DNA from: Candidatus Poribacteria bacterium
GTDB lineage: Bacteria > Poribacteria > WGA-4E > PCPOR2b
Length of the DNA stretch: 13,601 nucleotides
Direction of reading: 5' to 3'
Assembly (NCBI GenBank): GCA_027296925.1
Contig: JAPUIP010000023.1
Coordinates: 1-13,601, forward strand
Below the pieces are notes generated by a model. It worked only from the letters and a program-made list of their open reading frames with translations. It did no database searches and had not been told where the DNA came from. This document shows, piece by piece, positions 12,865-13,601 of the stretch (its first letter is position 1; every line of letters starts with the position of its first letter). The translations under genes were made by a program, and so were the position numbers.

Positions 12865-13601
12865 ATGAAAATTGCCATTCTTCACGGTCCAAGAGACCTG
12901 CGCATTGAGGAGCAGCCTCTCGACACAGACAACCTGAAATCTGACGAAATCTGGATTGAGACTGAGATCAGCGCGCTGAAAATCGGAACAGACCGCGGCA
13001 ACTACGAGGGAGCGGAGCGGGTTCCGGGTGCACCTGACTACCCCAGATGGGTTGGGGACAGCAATCTGGGCGTTGTGCGAGGCGTGGGCAGCGCGGTCAC
13101 CCAGGTCCAGGTGGGGGCTCGAGTCGTCACCCGGCAGCCCCACCAATCCGAATACATCACCGACGAGTCCGCCAGTATCATCAAAGTGCCGGAAGGCGTC
13201 CACCCGGAGGATGCCGTCTACACACACCTCTACGCCCTCAGCAGTCACTGTTATCGCAAAGCCCATTTCCAACCGGGCGAAAACGTAGCCGTTGTCGGGC
13301 TGGGGGTACTTGGGCTCGGGGCAGTTGCACTCGGTCCGCTCTTCGGTGCGCGAGTGGTGGGAATTGGCAATAGCCCCATCCGCCTGGAGATGGCAGAGCG
13401 GATGGGAGCACACGCGGCGTATATGTCCGACGATCCGGACCTCGAAGCAAAACTGGACGCCGTTACCAATGGCACCGGCATCGATCTGGTTATCCTCACC
13501 GCAAATCCCTGGCCCGCTTACCGGACCTCCTTACAGATCGTTCGGCCAAACGGTCGCGTCTCCATTGTTAGTCTACCGGGTCGTGGTGAACCGCCGCTCG
13601 A
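12865..13601 (+). CDS. MDR-family (zinc-less) dehydrogenase, N-terminal part
   Basis: ATG 12865 follows AAGGAG by five bases. The frame is open to the right edge, so 245 codons of what is normally a protein of about 330-350 residues are seen. Residues 1-120 are the GroES-like domain and 137-245 the Rossmann domain, with GLGVLGLGA (145-153) for NAD(P) and the acidic or polar end of strand two near GIGNSP (166-171). The catalytic zinc ligands of alcohol and sorbitol dehydrogenases are missing: the Cys before GTD is Ile40 (ALKIGTDRGNYEG) and GHE is GDS (64-66). This matches the MDR branch with an 'S..GTE...Y.G' motif that includes the bacteriochlorophyllide dehydrogenase-like group. A sugar or cyclitol dehydrogenase is a possible role next to the sialidase operon; the substrate is unknown. 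Confidence 0.88.
   Translation, partial: MKIAILHGPRDLRIEEQPLDTDNLKSDEIWIETEISALKIGTDRGNYEGAERVPGAPDYPRWVGDSNLGVVRGVGSAVTQVQVGARVVTRQPHQSEYITDESASIIKVPEGVHPEDAVYTHLYALSSHCYRKAHFQPGENVAVVGLGVLGLGAVALGPLFGARVVGIGNSPIRLEMAERMGAHAAYMSDDPDLEAKLDAVTNGTGIDLVILTANPWPAYRTSLQIVRPNGRVSIVSLPGRGEPPL

Noticed and set aside
12811..13413. 200-residue minus-strand frame at the right edge
   Set aside because: It is opposite the MDR dehydrogenase, which has a good binding site, a Rossmann motif and an uninterrupted frame to the edge.
1..13601. CRISPR array, tRNA, rRNA, insertion sequence or phage genes
   Set aside because: No regularly spaced repeats, cloverleaf, rRNA motif, transposase or terminal inverted repeat was found on either strand by eye.

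Overview
This is a bacterial chromosomal segment with no rRNA, tRNA, insertion sequence, phage gene or CRISPR array that I can see. Coding density is high, most starts follow AGGAG-type ribosome binding sites, and one start is GTG. The gene families present (Gfo/Idh/MocA oxidoreductase, BNR/sialidase-like propeller, cyclase-family hydrolase, DUF1080-like secreted domain, NamZ with a beta-lactamase-fold partner, Tat-exported sulfite-oxidase-like enzyme, zinc-less MDR dehydrogenase) and a CGGATT-rich intergenic tandem repeat fit an uncultured environmental carbohydrate degrader. Candidatus Poribacteria or a planctomycete/verrucomicrobial relative is my best guess, held weakly.

Layout, left to right. 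(A) 1-1941, minus strand: a cyclase-family metal hydrolase, a secreted DUF1080/LamG-like protein, a possible 37-codon leader ORF and the N-terminus of another secreted protein that runs off the left edge. They read leftward from a clear sigma70-type promoter at 1988-2016. (B) 2382-6510, plus strand: a membrane-anchored GspC/PilP-like protein with a very basic tail, RNA 3'-phosphate cyclase (rtcA), a beta-lactamase-fold amidase (amiE-like) and the exo-N-acetylmuramidase namZ. Spacing is 23, 39 and -4 bases, so this is probably one operon. (C) 6526-10166, minus strand: a protealysin-like M4 metalloprotease, its emfourin-type inhibitor, a membrane TPR protein and a Tat-exported molybdopterin oxidoreductase. 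Gaps are 11-38 bases, again an apparent operon, converging on namZ. (D) 10356-12488, minus strand: a five-Asp-box sialidase-like propeller followed by a Gfo/Idh/MocA oxidoreductase. These are driven by an exact consensus promoter (TTGACA, 17 bases, TATAAT) with a 13-base palindrome inside it. (E) 12865 to the right edge, plus strand: the first 245 codons of a zinc-less MDR dehydrogenase, preceded by its own promoter and by an isolated plus-strand intrinsic terminator.

How they may work together: regions B and D look like recovery of amino sugars. NamZ releases MurNAc from the non-reducing end of peptidoglycan fragments, AmiE-type enzymes remove the peptide from MurNAc, and the sialidase-like/Gfo-Idh pair would release and oxidise another glycan sugar. 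Region C contains a protease with a dedicated intracellular inhibitor, an established pair, here linked to two further genes whose relation to it is not obvious. The most interesting points are the rtcA plus cell-wall-recycling operon headed by an orphan GspC/PilP-like protein, the protease/inhibitor/TPR/Mo-enzyme operon, and the sialidase promoter with its built-in palindrome next to an orphan terminator.
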